NCBI GenBank assembly: GCA_905250025.1
Contig: CAJNOJ010000343.1
Coordinates: forward strand, 36,534 to 100,533
DNA: 64,000 nt
Reading direction: 5' to 3'
Origin: Adineta ricciae
Taxonomy: Eukaryota; Rotifera; Eurotatoria; Adinetida; Adinetidae
The notes under the pieces were generated by a model. The model was not told the DNA's origin and made no database searches. It saw nothing but the letters and a program-made list of their open reading frames with translations. Each line of letters begins with the position of its first letter. Position 1 is the first letter of the stretch. The translations under genes and the position numbers were made by a program. This document shows positions 22,739 through 34,257 of the stretch, piece after piece.

Positions 22739-23791
22739 ATTAATGTTTGAGGTGTTTTCTGTAAATCGAATAAAACTAGATGATATCTTTGAATGACATA
22801 CCGTATATTCTTGAGATTTATAATAGAAATTCTTACGCTAAAGTATAAGAAAGAACGATTTTAATTAATTCAGTTGTCCGTGTGTTCTGTGGTAGTAGTT
22901 CTATTGAGAATAACGGTACGATTACAGAAGAATAAATTGATTGAACGAAATACAGATAACCAGACCTTCACTAATTCACAACGAGATGAAAAGTGAAAAA
23001 TTCGCAGAAAATATCATTTGAACTTTCACTAATAAAATGTTCAGCTTCATTTCATAACGTGGAATCGTTTGATGATTCAATACATAATGATCATATATAC
23101 CCATTACGTCGTTTATTCTGATGATCATGAAACAAAATTCCCAATAAACACGGCAGAAAAAGTCTCAAAGGCACTCATAACATACTTGGAGTAGTAGAAA
23201 ACCACGCTCTTTCTATCGTTAACCTCAAAATATCGATATTCTCAACGTTGTGATAGCAAGAATCAAGCAAAATTATGAAAAAAAGTGACCGTGTTGTATA
23301 TTCTTGGTATAGAATGCACTTTTATATAACACAAGTTTTTACAAAATGATTTTTACGAAAGCCAATGAACGTTCAATCACGAAATAATATTTTCGTCACT
23401 ATACCAGATTTACCTCTCATTGGTTTTTTTGTTTTATGTGATATTTGGAAATGTATTATACAGACACTGTTGTTCCAACTATTGAGAGCATCAATACAAT
23501 GTTATTGTGTATGAAATTGTAATAAAATGTCTGCGATGTTAAACAAGGTTTTCAATAGCAAAAAGAATTTATTATTCAAAATCCTTTTTGCAAATACCGA
23601 TTGGCGTCGAAGTTCAAGACGCATTTTTATGATGGTTTTTTTCGCGATCTTTGCTTACCCGAGATAAAAGAGCATTGAGGAGTAAATGGCATGAGAAAAA
23701 AAATCATCTGCAGACAGTTATCTGCGATATATATTTACCTCCAAATACATGTGTCGAAAATATTTTTCAATTGCAAACTAACTTGTCAACA
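22739..23791. other. Intergenic, nothing recognised
   Basis: About 1 kb of AT-rich sequence upstream of the chitinase without a coding frame on either strand. A frame continues upstream of the chitinase start (from 23651), but its translation lacks signal-peptide character and the Met at 23792 fits better. Confidence 0.45.
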
Positions 23792-24632
23792 ATGATGAAG
23801 TGCATGCACATCTATTTATCGATCTTAGGTGTCATCGGTTTCGTTTCCAGTGAACACGATTTCGAACGACGTGCCGCATGTCCTGATTCGAGCATGTGCT
23901 TATCACAATGGGGTTATTGTGGAACAGGACCTGACTATTGTGGTACTGGCTGCCAAGCCGGACCTTGTACTGGTAGTGGAGGAAGTAGTGGTGGTGATGG
24001 AACAATCATTAATGAACAAACGTTTGCTTGTGCATTCAATACAATTGACGCTGGAACAAGATTAAATCGATTGAATGGTTTGAGAAATTCTGGTTGGAAA
24101 CCAACGAATAAAGATGAAGCAGCCGTTTTTCTTGGTCATGTCTTTCATGAAACTGATGGTCTTAAAACAATCAGAGAATATTGTGCTCCGGGTATGTGTA
24201 CTGAATAAAGCAAAAAAAAGAAGCAAGGAAATTTTCTTCGTAGGATGCGGTTCACATTATGCTGGTTCATGGTGTAGTATCCAAGGTAATCCAAATAAAT
24301 TATACTATGGTCGTGGTTGGTTTCAATTATCTTGGCCGTGTAATTACTATGCTGCTGGACAATCCTTAGGTATCGATCTTCTTAATAATCCTGATTTAGT
24401 TGAACAACAACAAGATATAGCAGTCAAAACCGCTATTTGGTTTTACAATGCCAATAATATGGCTGCTCCAGCTAAACAAGGAGATTTTGCAGCAACAACA
24501 CGAATTATTAATGGAGCATTGGAATGTAATGGAGGACCAGGTACAAATAATCAAATGGCTCGTGTTGCAACATATCGTCGTATTCGACATTGTTTTGGTC
24601 TTGGAGAACCAACTCGAAATCCAGTCTGTTAA
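23792..24632 (+). CDS. Secreted family 19 chitinase with hevein-type chitin-binding domain
   Basis: Exons 23792-24191 and 24244-24632 (52-nt intron) give 262 residues. The start at 23792 is chosen because it gives a clean signal peptide (MMKCMHIYLSILGVIGFVSS). A hevein/ChtBD1 domain follows: MCLSQWGYCGTGPDYCG with the expected Cys spacing. After a Gly/Ser linker comes the GH19 domain: FLGHVFHETDGLKTIREY with the general-acid Glu in HET and a second Glu, then YYGRGWFQLSWPCNYYAAG, the substrate-binding loop typical of GH19, and the C-terminal INGALECNGG. It hydrolyses chitin with inversion and acts extracellularly. This hevein-GH19 layout is typical of plants and some microbes, and unusual in animals. 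The gene carries a spliceosomal intron, so it is fully domesticated. Confidence 0.92.
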
Positions 24633-24786
24633 ATCTAAGGCGAACTTCGTCGAAATAAAATAGAAGTCTGTGAAATATGTACTTTCATAATATAATGATT
24701 CATATGAATAGACATTTTCTTTACATGTGAATGTAAGTTACAATGCAGAAGAGAGAAATGGAAGAAAACAGAAAGAAAAAAAGTTA

Positions 24787-24859
24787 CGCCCAACGTGGGG
24801 CTCGAACCCACGACATTGAGATTAAGAGTCTCACGCTCTACCGACTGAGCTAGCCGGGC
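24787..24859 (-). tRNA. tRNA-Lys(CTT)
   Basis: The 73-nt cloverleaf on the minus strand has acceptor stem GCCCGGC paired with GTTGGGC (two G-T pairs) and A box TAGCTCAGTCGG. The anticodon loop in GACTCTTAATC gives CTT. The B box is GGTTCGAGCCC and the discriminator is G. There is no intron. All stems pair. Confidence 0.95.
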
Positions 24860-25250
24860 TTGTATAACGTTTCCACAAATCTCGCTAACATTCTTCACAT
24901 TTCTTCATGAAAAACAAATTTGAACACGACTTTGAACCACAAACATCAATTTATCGTGCGCCTGTATGAGTCATACAATTCAGAATGGACTAATAGTGTG
25001 AAATTCAGCAAATGCTCTTTTGGGCTGAGTCACATGTTTCATATTTCAGATTGATATGAAGAAATTTTTCCAGAATAGAAATTTGTTTGGTTAGGTAAAG
25101 GAGTAAAATATGTAACTGTTTACTTCAAGGTTGTAGAGAGTCTGTACAATTAGAGAAAAAAACGAATAAAGATCATAAGCAACGTTCCAGTACATAAATA
25201 TGTATGAAATGTATTACGCAGACGATGATTAGTCATTAAGTATAGGCTGA

Positions 25251-26378
25251 CTACCCATACGTGTTATCTTCAGTGGCACCTGATGACTCATTGTTTCTTG
25301 GCGCGTCCTTCTTTTTCAACAAATATCGTCGAAAGCGAAGTACAACAAATGCTGTCCATTGTCCACACCATGTATTCATATAAAACTCACTCATGTAGAC
25401 TCGCGATGGATATACAAAAATCAGCCAGGTGATAGTAAACGGAAGACCCGTGAGACCTCGTAATAAAATTTTTATGATATATTCTGGAGTTGAGATCCCA
25501 CAAGGGAAATAGCCTTTATGAGAATCACTGTATTTCGCCACTAGATTGAAAAGTCCGTAGCAAACAGAAAAAGCGACAGGTGGAATAAAAATAAAGAAAT
25601 GTGTTTGTGTCAGTTTCATGAATAATCTTGGTTTAGAGCGTTGTTCTAATCCATATGCGTATATACGACGAGCGAAACCAACGAAAGTCAAAATAGTAGA
25701 AATCAGATAAATGAGAATCGGGATGCAAATATGAAAAAACATGAGAATCACACGGAATGTTTTAATGGAGTGATTACCGATCCAGTCACAGTTGTAAACG
25801 ATAAATGGTATTGAACAGCCTATTGCCATAACCAATAAAAGTACAGAAATGATTATCGATCGTTTTCGAGAAAAATTTGTTCTTGCAACCAAAAAAACAA
25901 GTAAACCACGTTCGAGTTGAACCATTGCACTAAACCATATACAAAGAAAAGTCGTTGAACTATAACCGGTGACTCCAACAATACAGTAAAATCTATTTCC
26001 TACAAGTGTATGATTTGTAAAATAGCGCGTACCTCCATCATATTCGAGATAACCTTCCATAACAATGAAAATACTACTCAACAGACATAGACTTGAATAG
26101 ATGATGAGATAAACTCCACTGTTTGTTCGCCGTATCAATCGACATCTGATAAATAATTCGAGACACATTGTGTTGTTCAATACTGAGATACCAAATGCAA
26201 CGATATACATGATGAAATTGATGTATTGTGTATCATAATAATCTTGTCTGCGTATAAACTGACAAATACTGCCCACATAACATTCGTTACATGTGCAATA
26301 AGTAATGTTCAATGTATAATTCATAACACAAGTACCGTTGTTAAGACATATTGAGTGATTCAAAGCACAGAGATCCAT
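25251..26378 (-). CDS. EGF-like domain 7TM receptor, copy C (intact)
   Basis: Single-exon 375-residue frame. It opens directly with an EGF-like module (MDLCALNHSICLNNGTC ... CTCNECYVGSICQF) without an obvious signal peptide. Seven membrane segments follow between about residues 50 and 345. TM3 ends in WFSAMVQLERGLLVF (LERGL replaces DRY) and TM7 ends in FVYPSRVYMSEFY. The C-tail is short and basic. Paralogues are at 28127-29291 and 38363-39526, and the same EGF-7TM ending is seen in the large receptor at 9235-14078. It is paired head-to-head with a decayed ADP-ribosyltransferase copy. Ligand and coupling are unknown. Confidence 0.85.
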   Translation of the reverse strand: MDLCALNHSICLNNGTCVMNYTLNITYCTCNECYVGSICQFIRRQDYYDTQYINFIMYIVAFGISVLNNTMCLELFIRCRLIRRTNSGVYLIIYSSLCLLSSIFIVMEGYLEYDGGTRYFTNHTLVGNRFYCIVGVTGYSSTTFLCIWFSAMVQLERGLLVFLVARTNFSRKRSIIISVLLLVMAIGCSIPFIVYNCDWIGNHSIKTFRVILMFFHICIPILIYLISTILTFVGFARRIYAYGLEQRSKPRLFMKLTQTHFFIFIPPVAFSVCYGLFNLVAKYSDSHKGYFPCGISTPEYIIKILLRGLTGLPFTITWLIFVYPSRVYMSEFYMNTWCGQWTAFVVLRFRRYLLKKKDAPRNNESSGATEDNTYG

Positions 26379-26859
26379 TCTATATTAATAAACTAAAATG
26401 AGCTGAAGAATTACACATAACGAATTCAACGAAGAAGGTTTCTGGTTTTACAAGTCGACGCCTCAAGTCTTTATTGCATAGTTTCGAAATTTTTCATACG
26501 AAAATAAAACGTAGAAAAAGTCCAGTGTCATCTGTTCCATCCAAATAAATAATTAATGTTTCTTTGGTGTTATTTTTGAAAACGAAGAAGTATGACTATG
26601 ATACAATCGTTATGCAGAACGTAATGACAGGTCGTTGACGATCGCAAACCTCTCGTTTCTTACAGCGACCACATAGGAATACAAAAATACATTTATAATG
26701 ACTTTTTCGTATCAAAATTGGAAATTGATACAGAGCAAGCCGTCGGCAGAATATATTTCTGATCAGGTTTTACTGATGGTTCGACTGTGATGAAAATAAG
26801 AAAACAAAAACATATTTATTCATATATCTGTAATAATATTGAACCGGATAACTACGAAT

Positions 26860-27340
26860 CCGTAAATGAGTCAATATACAAATATGAAGAAAGTATAGAA
26901 AAGTGCAACGAAGATTTAATTGTATTTGAGTAATTCTCATACAAAAAGTTGAACAATTCTGTAAAACATGCTCGATTTCCGTCATCATCGTTGGTATCAA
27001 GACGGAATTTATCAAAAGTCGAATGCTATTCGAGCCAATTTTGCGGCTGATTCGAATCATCTGGTGAAATTCTACGTTCCAATTAGATTTTATGCATACT
27101 TGATGTCTTCCAAACAAAAAATGTATTAACGCGTACTAAAAGAATGATACAATTCTGACAACAACATTTCTCTCAACTCTAGTGCTGACGAAGGTGTAGC
27201 CCATGATTTTATTAACGGTGCTCTTGATATAGTCTTAACAGTCCTTTGGATACTCAATTTCAATGATATGGACCGATGCCTAGAATTTAATATTTGGGAT
27301 GAAAAAGTTCATTTGACTCCACGACTCATTTTGTTATAAT
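26860..27340 (+). pseudogene. Decayed ADP-ribosyltransferase (copy C partner)
   Basis: 27103-27300 aligns base by base with the intact gene at 30270-30480: aaagaatgatacaattctga against aaagaatgatacgattctaa, ctctcaact shared, and cctttggatactcaatttca against tctttggatcttcaatctca. Frameshifts and stops break the frame and most of the N-terminal half is not recognisable. The upstream spacer to the receptor is also homologous to the spacers in copies A and B. No functional product is expected. Confidence 0.78.
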
Positions 27341-28080
27341 CTGTTTTTAACAAGAATTGTGTAAACGAATAATGGACGCCGGAATCATCTTTGAAAGAAT
27401 CAATTAGCCATTTGATACTACAAAGAAAGTAAGATCTCGTATTCACTAAAAAATTCAACGCGGAGTTTAGAAGTGAGGTTCGTCGAAATGGAATACTACT
27501 TTTAATGCGGCTTAGATACCAATCGCAATGAGGTCACGATCACTAATTAGAACAATATTTGTAAATGCAAAAGAATACGATAGGAAATGAAGAAATTTGT
27601 ATTTTCTATGTATATAGAGTAATAAAAAATGATATGGTATAAAAAGTTTCACTATTAGGCCCAGCTCCAAGCGTATGCCTTCTTAAAGACAATCATATGT
27701 ATAATATTCATCTTCTGATTATATGGCTTCTGCTCAAACGTTGTAGCTGCTGATTATGAAATCATTTGTCTTGAGAATCACTCAATATCCAATAATTTCG
27801 AAGCACAGTGATGGATAATCTCATCTTATGCATCGCAACTAAATTTTGTGAGATGGAAGTACTTCGTTATGTTATTCAATATGTGCTTCAGAAGCGTGCA
27901 ACTAAAAAGAGCGAGACTATATCATACGAATACTTCTATTCGTAACAAGTTCTTCGTTTTCAGAATACATCCTATTCCGCAATGTTGCACATTTCGAAAT
28001 CAGTTCCGTACCCGGAATTGATTCCTTTAATTCTATAATTGATACAAACAATTCTGGCATCACATCCCTACCCTCACCCT
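27341..28080. other. Intergenic, nothing recognised
   Basis: No coding frame. This is the boundary between cassette copy C and segmental duplicate A; homology with duplicate B begins at about 28080. Confidence 0.4.
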
Positions 28081-28126
28081 CAAGATCATAAACAACACAA
28101 AAGTAAATAAATATGTATGAAATGTA

Positions 28127-29291
28127 TTATGCAGACGATGAGGAGTCACGAAGTAAAGGCTGATCACTGATACTGTTATATCCAGCGTCATCTGATGGTT
28201 CGTTGGGCCTCGGCTCGTCCTTCTTCTTCGAAAAACATCGTCGAAAGCGCAGTATGATATATGCTGTCCATTGTCCACACCACGTGCATATATAAAATTC
28301 ACTCATGTAAACTCGCGATGGATACACAAAAAGCAACCAAGTGATAGTAAACGGAAGACCCGTGAGACCTCGTAATAAAATTTTTATGGTATATTCTGGA
28401 GTTGAGATGCCACAAGCGAAGTAGCCTTTATCAGGATCACTGTATTTCGCCACTAGATTGAAGAGTCCGTAGCAAATAGAATAAACGACAGGTGGAATAA
28501 AAATAAACAAATGTGTATATGTTAGTTTCATGAATAATCTCGGCTGAGAGTGTTTTTCTAATCCATATGCATGTATTCGACGAGCGAAGCCAATGAAAGT
28601 CAGAATGGTAGCAATGAGATAGATGAGAATCGGGATGCAAATATGAAAGAACATCAGAGCAATTTGTAAGGGCCTAATATGTCGATTACCATCCCAGCCG
28701 CAGTTGTAAACGATAAGTGGTAATGAACAACCTATTGCCATAAGAAATAAAAGTACAGAAATAATTATCGATCGTTTTCGAGAAAAATTTGTTGTTGCAC
28801 CGAAAAATAAAAGTAAACCACGTTCGAGTTGAACCATTGCACTAAACCATATACAAAGAAAAGACGCTGAACCATAGCCTGCAACACCAACAATACAGTG
28901 AAATCTTTGGCGCCCATGTGAATCATTTCGAAATACGCGTGTTCCTTTATCATAAATCACAAAACCGTCCATGACAATCAATGTACTACCCAGCAGGCAT
29001 AAAATCGAATAAACGATGAGATAAATTCCAGCATTAGTTCGACGGATCAACCGACATTTGAGGAACAATTCAAGACACATTGTATTATTCAATACTGAAA
29101 TACTCAATGCAACAATATACATGATTAAGTTGATATATGCTGTATTGTAGTAGTTTTGTCGACGTAGATCTTGACAAAAAGTCTCCTTCGTGACATTGAT
29201 CGCACACACAATAAGTGATATTCAATGTATGATTCATGATACAAGTACCGTTGTTAAGACATTTCAAAGGATTTGAAGCACAAAAATCCAT
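28127..29291 (-). CDS. EGF-like domain 7TM receptor, copy A, frameshifted in EGF module
   Basis: Closely similar to copy B throughout. The frame from the proper start (29291, MDFCASNPLKCLNNGTC) runs out just after CDQCHEGDF, because a run of five A (29176-29180, plus strand) stands where copy B has four (39412-39415). The 7TM part continues in the other frame (29209 down to 28127) with all seven segments, TM3 motif LERGLLLF and TM7 ending FVYPSRVYMSEF. Either this is a real single-base lesion that disables secretion of a normal receptor, or a homopolymer error. It is head-to-head with the transferase at 29630. The C-tail ends in a Ser-rich stretch shared with copy B. Confidence 0.75.
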
Positions 29292-29629
29292 TACAGTTTA
29301 CTATAGCGAAATGAAAAGGAGAAACTCGATGATTACTCAAGCATCACCCCGACAATTTAAATGCGCAAAAACAAAAGAGACTCGATTGAATGATAAACGC
29401 GTTTCCCTCGTGTTGTTTTCGAAAACGAGGAAGTAATAGTATGATACAATCGTCACGCAAAACGCAACCACACAGCGAAGACAAAAATACATTTATAGTC
29501 ATTATTTATATCAAAAGCGAAAATCAATCACATTTGGTCGCTTAGTCAACTGTAAAAACAAGAAACCAAAAAATATTCATACGTATGTGTTAACACTATT
29601 GGAAAATTCCAAGTCGATAAAGACATAAA
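29292..29629. promoter_or_regulatory. Shared 338-bp spacer between divergent receptor and transferase genes (copy A)
   Basis: The two start codons face away from each other across 338 bp. The copy B spacer (39527-39864) has exactly the same length and is highly similar, with shared blocks such as tgttttcgaaaacgaggaag and gtatgatacaatcgtcacgc. Copy C has a diverged version (26379 onward) with the block tatgatacaatcgtt. A bidirectional promoter is inferred; no specific factor site was identified. Confidence 0.45.
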
Positions 29630-30721
29630 ATGGCTGTATGGAACTGGATTTTGCACGTTTGGAAATATTTGTCGATCGGATTCGATACTGTACGGCAAAA
29701 GTGTGCGAAAATATCATGGAGTTCGGTATTTTATCCGAAATCGGAAACCAAAAAAGAAACGCTTGGAGAATATTTACGAAACAAAATCTATGGGGACGGA
29801 AATTGTGATTTACACGATATTTTACGTGAACACAGTAAAACAAGTTTGTCTCACCGGCATTTAAAAGTTAATGAACGTCGCCGAATTATCGAAATCACTG
29901 AACGATTCCACAAAAATCTGAAAAAATTGGAAATAGGTTCCAGTATAGTCGGTTACTTACAAATTATTGATGACACATTTTTCAAAAACCTTCCGAAAGA
30001 TCCCGTTTGGACTAGAATTCAAAAAGCATTCGAAGAAGCTCGTCGAAAAGACGATGTAAAACTTGTTATTTATGCTTATACCTTGTCACAAATGTTTACA
30101 ACGTGCTTAAACGCTCATTTCGCTGCAAATGCACATCATTTCCTCCAACTGTATTGTACAGTTCAGAATTGTCCAATTTTAAGTCGAACACAAGAATATA
30201 TCGATGCTTTCAGTATTATTTTGACTCACCCTGACTTAGATCCATATGTAATTACTAATATAACAGTTTATCGTTGTGCATGTCTTCCAGAAAGAGAGTT
30301 TATCGATGCATATCGAAAGAATGATACGATTCTAACAACAACATTACTCTCAACTAGTATTAGCAAAGATGTCGCTCAACGATTTCTTCTTGGTGCTTCT
30401 GATATATCCTTAGCAGTTCTTTGGATCTTCAATCTCAATGATACGAATCAACGTTCAGCACTCAGTATTAGCAGCATATCTCAATACGAAGATGAAGAAG
30501 AAATTCTGATTTTACGTTACATTCCTTTTATAATCACATCTGTTGTTAAACAAGATGGTGCAATGACAGAGATTTACCTTACACAATGTTCAGAAGATAT
30601 ATCTGATCTAAATCAACCAACAACAAATATGATACATTCATTTCCCATGGACGATTCGGGAAGTGAACTTGAATTAACTGAATATGATCACAATGATCAA
30701 CCTGTATTCTCGATAACTTGA
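29630..30721 (+). CDS. ADP-ribosyltransferase (ART, R-S-E class), copy A
   Basis: Single-exon 363-residue protein. The C-terminal half carries the arginine-specific ART signature in order: NITVYRCACLP (NAD-binding Arg), a TTTLLSTSIS strand (STS motif), AQRFLLG, SALSISSIS, and the ExE-type loop YEDEEEILILRYIPF before ITSVV. The N-terminal half is helical, with conserved FFKNLPKDPVWTRIQ and FAANAHHFLQLYC blocks. It has no cleavable signal and no membrane segment, so cytosolic action is likely. In this family NAD is used to modify proteins; the target is unknown. Catalytic residues appear intact. Paralogue at 39865-40956; head-to-head with the receptor at 28127. Confidence 0.88.
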   Translation: MAVWNWILHVWKYLSIGFDTVRQKCAKISWSSVFYPKSETKKETLGEYLRNKIYGDGNCDLHDILREHSKTSLSHRHLKVNERRRIIEITERFHKNLKKLEIGSSIVGYLQIIDDTFFKNLPKDPVWTRIQKAFEEARRKDDVKLVIYAYTLSQMFTTCLNAHFAANAHHFLQLYCTVQNCPILSRTQEYIDAFSIILTHPDLDPYVITNITVYRCACLPEREFIDAYRKNDTILTTTLLSTSISKDVAQRFLLGASDISLAVLWIFNLNDTNQRSALSISSISQYEDEEEILILRYIPFIITSVVKQDGAMTEIYLTQCSEDISDLNQPTTNMIHSFPMDDSGSELELTEYDHNDQPVFSIT

Positions 30722-30939
30722 TCATTTCAACAAGAAAATCGATATTCTTCAAAATAAAATAGTTTAGTTCCATAAAGAATGAAAATATCATGTGTAATTG
30801 CCTTGTTCCCTCTACTGAAAGGAGGGTTATGCGTCGAGCAGGTATTACAAAAAAAACGAGTTGATGTTGGTTGGTTGGTTGGTTCGTTCTTTCACATCGC
30901 TGTTCGATAGTGACTATTCAGTGACCCTAGTGGAGGACA

Positions 30940-31350
30940 AAGTTTTACCGGAGGGTAATCGAGGTCGAGGAATCCGAATCCGCTGTTAGATTTCTGAAAT
31001 TCCAATTAGCTAATTAGCTAATTGCTAATTGCTAATTAAGTAATGAAAATTTTTTTTGTTGTCGAGTAAGGGTCGACCGAAGGGTAATCGGGGTCGAGGG
31101 ACTCGAATCCGAGGTTAGTTTCTCGAAATTCTAATTACCTCATTAGCTAATTAGCTAATTATGCAATGAAATCTTTTTTGTTGTCGAGTAAGGGTTGACC
31201 GAAGGGTAATCGAGGTCGAGGATCTCGAATCCGCTGTTAGATTTCTGAAATTCCAATTAGCTAATTAGCTAATTAAGCAATGAATTTTTTTTTGTTGTCG
31301 AGTAAGGGTTGACCGAAGGGTAATCGGGGCCGAGGAACTCGAATCCGAAG
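30940..31350 (+). repeat. Tandem repeat, about four units of 114-129 bp
   Basis: Units each contain gggtaatcg, a ggtcgagga/gggac block, an aattagctaattagctaatt stretch, a poly-T run and gttgtcgagtaaggg. The gggtaatcg core recurs near 30954, 31082, 31204 and 31319. This tract replaces the sequence found downstream of the transferase in duplicate B, and ends shortly before the N at 31741. Confidence 0.8.
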
Positions 31351-31741
31351 TTAGTTTTTTCATGAACACTTTCTAACCCGCTTTTTGCGACAAAGGATCA
31401 ATTTTTTAGACGATAATGTTTTAAGCGGCAATATGTAGAGCAAAATGTAATAGCTGACTGACGTCCGATCGCTGGATCTCCATAGTCATAAGCATATTAA
31501 TGAAATCACACACTTTTATAAACAGCTATACTATACGGATATCGTCTGATGCCAGTCATCTAAAATAATGTTTCGCTTGTCAGGTGTTGTCTTCGAGAGT
31601 TACAGTAGCATAAAGAGGGTGACTTTTAAAGAGGGAATAGAAGAGAATGAATGGACTACTTTCAAAAGTGGCTGTAGACTAAATGGAAGAGTGAAAATGT
31701 GCATGTAACGGCTAGCCGCGAGTGGCCGACCGGAGGGAGGN

Positions 31742-31987
31742 CGACAGACAAACAAAGATGTGACAAGATATGCGGACTTTTGTGAAATTCTTCAGTTGTA
31801 TAAACAAAATTACGGAGAAGATGCGATCGATGTTATACAAGTTCGTGGACATACGACGAGATCTGAACAAATGAATTGTAAAATCAAAAGGGAATTCGCC
31901 AGAATCGATCGATTTGTTCGCAGAAAAACGCGTCAACACATCCGAAGGTGGCGGAAAACAAATCGAAAATACATTTTATGTATATAA
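31742..31987 (+). pseudogene. 3' part of the membrane-anchored RNase H-like gene, truncated at an N
   Basis: Starts immediately after the N at 31741. Its first 221 bp are identical to 44205-44425. It encodes the last third of the RNase H-like domain (VIQVRGHTT with His, then FARIDRFVR with Asp) and ends IRRWRKTNRKYILCI. The 5' part is missing here, most probably because of the assembly join, so this may be the true end of the gene whose beginning is at 43341. Confidence 0.7.
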
Positions 31988-32800
31988 CATATTCATAGTC
32001 GATTTTTACAAAACTTACCAGATCAATTCGTTTCCTGATTCATTTTACGAGTTCAAAACTATATCCTGCGTGAGAAGAACGTATTTCATTCATTGTATTT
32101 TTGTTTAATCATTGTCTGAGCATTCCAAATAGAAACAACTTCACAATTGTAACTCATAGATGTTACCAGGACGTAAAGATTCTCGTTTCAATATTCACGT
32201 ATGAATCGTTCAATATATTTATGAAACAAACCTCGTCTTCCGATTAGTTGTTTTACAAAACTGATTGAAGTCACTCTGGGTGCTTGTCACCTAGTATGAT
32301 TTTTATCCTAAACAATCGTAAAGCATCACATTGCTGTCAGATAAGATATTTATGGTTTTTAGATTAACGTAGGTTTGATCAAATTTTCACCTGGCAAATT
32401 GCTTTGCTTCATTGAAAACATTTTAGATGTATCGCAGTTCTTCGGTTCCTTACGAGTTTTTGAAAATATAAAAGAAATCTATTCACTACGATAATCAAAG
32501 AGTGTTTTATGCATTTTGTGTATGAATAACACTGAATATCGTGTTTGGAATTGTCCTTAGAAGTATTCAATCGAATGTATTTGAATGTTCTCGTATACTA
32601 CCGCATATTGAGAAGTTCCATGAATAATTGTGTGCTATTAGCGATAAATATGTTAAATGAAAAAAAAGACAAGGTTTATTTCAAAGGATGATTCTTGTGT
32701 GAGTATTGATAATCATTCTATTGTCATAAAACAAGTAGGCAAACGAATTACAGACTGTCAGAATAGAACTAGAAAAGTCACGTGGTTTTATCAGTAACAT

Positions 32801-33229
32801 ATGTTACTCTTGTTCTTTTCTAGATGTTCGAACGAATTAACGAGCAGTTTTTATTCCAAATTAAATGTTCATCATGAAAATCTGCAAACATTCCATGATA
32901 TTAATTTATGCATTGACTATATCAAATCTCATTCTAGTGAAACGATTATTCTTGTTATTTCTGGAAGTTTGGCTTTGAAACTTGTACCAGAAGTTTATGA
33001 TCTATCGAATATTTCTATAATACTCATGTTTTGTACGTCAATCGACAATAAGACAAAATGGACGAAGGAATTTTCCAATAAATTGCTGATGTTTGATGAA
33101 GAAGATGATCTCTTGGAGAGATTATGGTTACAAATCGAAGAATACTTTCGGAAACAAGCCAAACAATTTAGTGAACACGCAGATCAATATAAACAACGTG
33201 CGGAAAACCTAGAACAATCGTGTGGATAA
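32801..33229 (+). CDS. Small protein resembling the N-terminal domain of bdelloid ART proteins, copy A
   Basis: 142 residues, closely similar to 45388-45828 except at the N-terminus, where about 47 nt present in copy B are missing, so the first residues (MLLLFFSR) come from former leader sequence. Core blocks: FHDINLCIDYIKSHSSETII, LALKLVPEVYDLSNISIILM and FCTSIDNKTKWTKEF, followed by an acidic stretch and a C-terminal helix (QAKQFSEHADQYKQRAENLE). I recall a similar block preceding the catalytic domain in large bdelloid ADP-ribosyltransferase/TPR proteins; here it stands alone. It may be partly degraded. No catalytic motif was recognised. Confidence 0.6.
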   Translation: MLLLFFSRCSNELTSSFYSKLNVHHENLQTFHDINLCIDYIKSHSSETIILVISGSLALKLVPEVYDLSNISIILMFCTSIDNKTKWTKEFSNKLLMFDEEDDLLERLWLQIEEYFRKQAKQFSEHADQYKQRAENLEQSCG

Positions 33230-33336
33230 ATAACTATCCGAAAGATCTCTACTCGCATCGTTCAAATTAGCTAAGTCATCAAATGACAAATGACGCATTG
33301 CTGTTACTTTAAATCAATAAAATAAAAGGAAAATCT

Positions 33337-34222
33337 GGCACTAGGACAATTCGTCGACGGACAATTCGTCGCGGACAATTCGTCGCCTGGACAATTCGTC
33401 GACGGACAATTCGTCGCCTGGACAATTCGTCGACCGGCAATTCGTCGCCTGGACAATTCGTCGCCATCATAATATTATTAATTGGCAGCATTACATATGT
33501 AAATCAATTAATAAAAAAAGCTACACTATCACCAAAAATGTTGTTAGTGACACTAAGTGGAGCCTATCAATCTAATGGTACTGTGAACAGAAAAATACGA
33601 ATTACTTGAAAACTAAATACAGAATGTTTCGAAAGTACCAAAATATAGAATTTAGAATTTGAATATTATAACATTACTGAACCTTTGAGCATAGAACATT
33701 CACTGAGCTGGCTGCGAAAGAAAAATTGCATCGTATTCACTATGTTAATAAATTTTTCACTCTTGTGAATCAGGTAGAAGTTTGGGGAAACTGACTGGAA
33801 AAGTTCTACAAAGTAGCGAGTGACTTTTATCATAGTTCCTTTACGCAGTATTCGACTATTTTTTCAAAATATCTCTGTTCTTATTAGTGCAATCCTCAAA
33901 GGTTTTTATCAAACACTAAATTTAGTCAGTTGAAACAATGGGCACTATATAGAATGAGTTTTACTTCGCAACGAACATCCTGGTTCTAATATGCTTTCAG
34001 TTAGTATTTCATCATTATAGTATGCAGAATAAAGTCCCCATCCGTATGGATTTCCGATAGGATCCGTTTTTCATTAAGAAGACGCTAGTATCTGATACTA
34101 TTTTAGTGAGAAGTATGAAATATTTAGTCGTTTTTTGTTCAATCTGTTTCATTGCATATCGTAGATTTTTTTACTAATTACATTTTTCTCTTTTACAAAC
34201 GTATTGATCCTTATGCCATGCT

Positions 34223-34257
<35 letters not shown>

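Noticed and set aside
33340-33475. Direct repeats suggesting a CRISPR array
   Set aside because: The units are nearly contiguous, without unique spacers of constant length, and the genome is eukaryotic.
33309-33491. Minus-strand 60-residue frame rich in Asp/Glu/Arg repeats
   Set aside because: It is a translation of the minisatellite terminus of the inverted-repeat element; its periodicity comes from the DNA unit.
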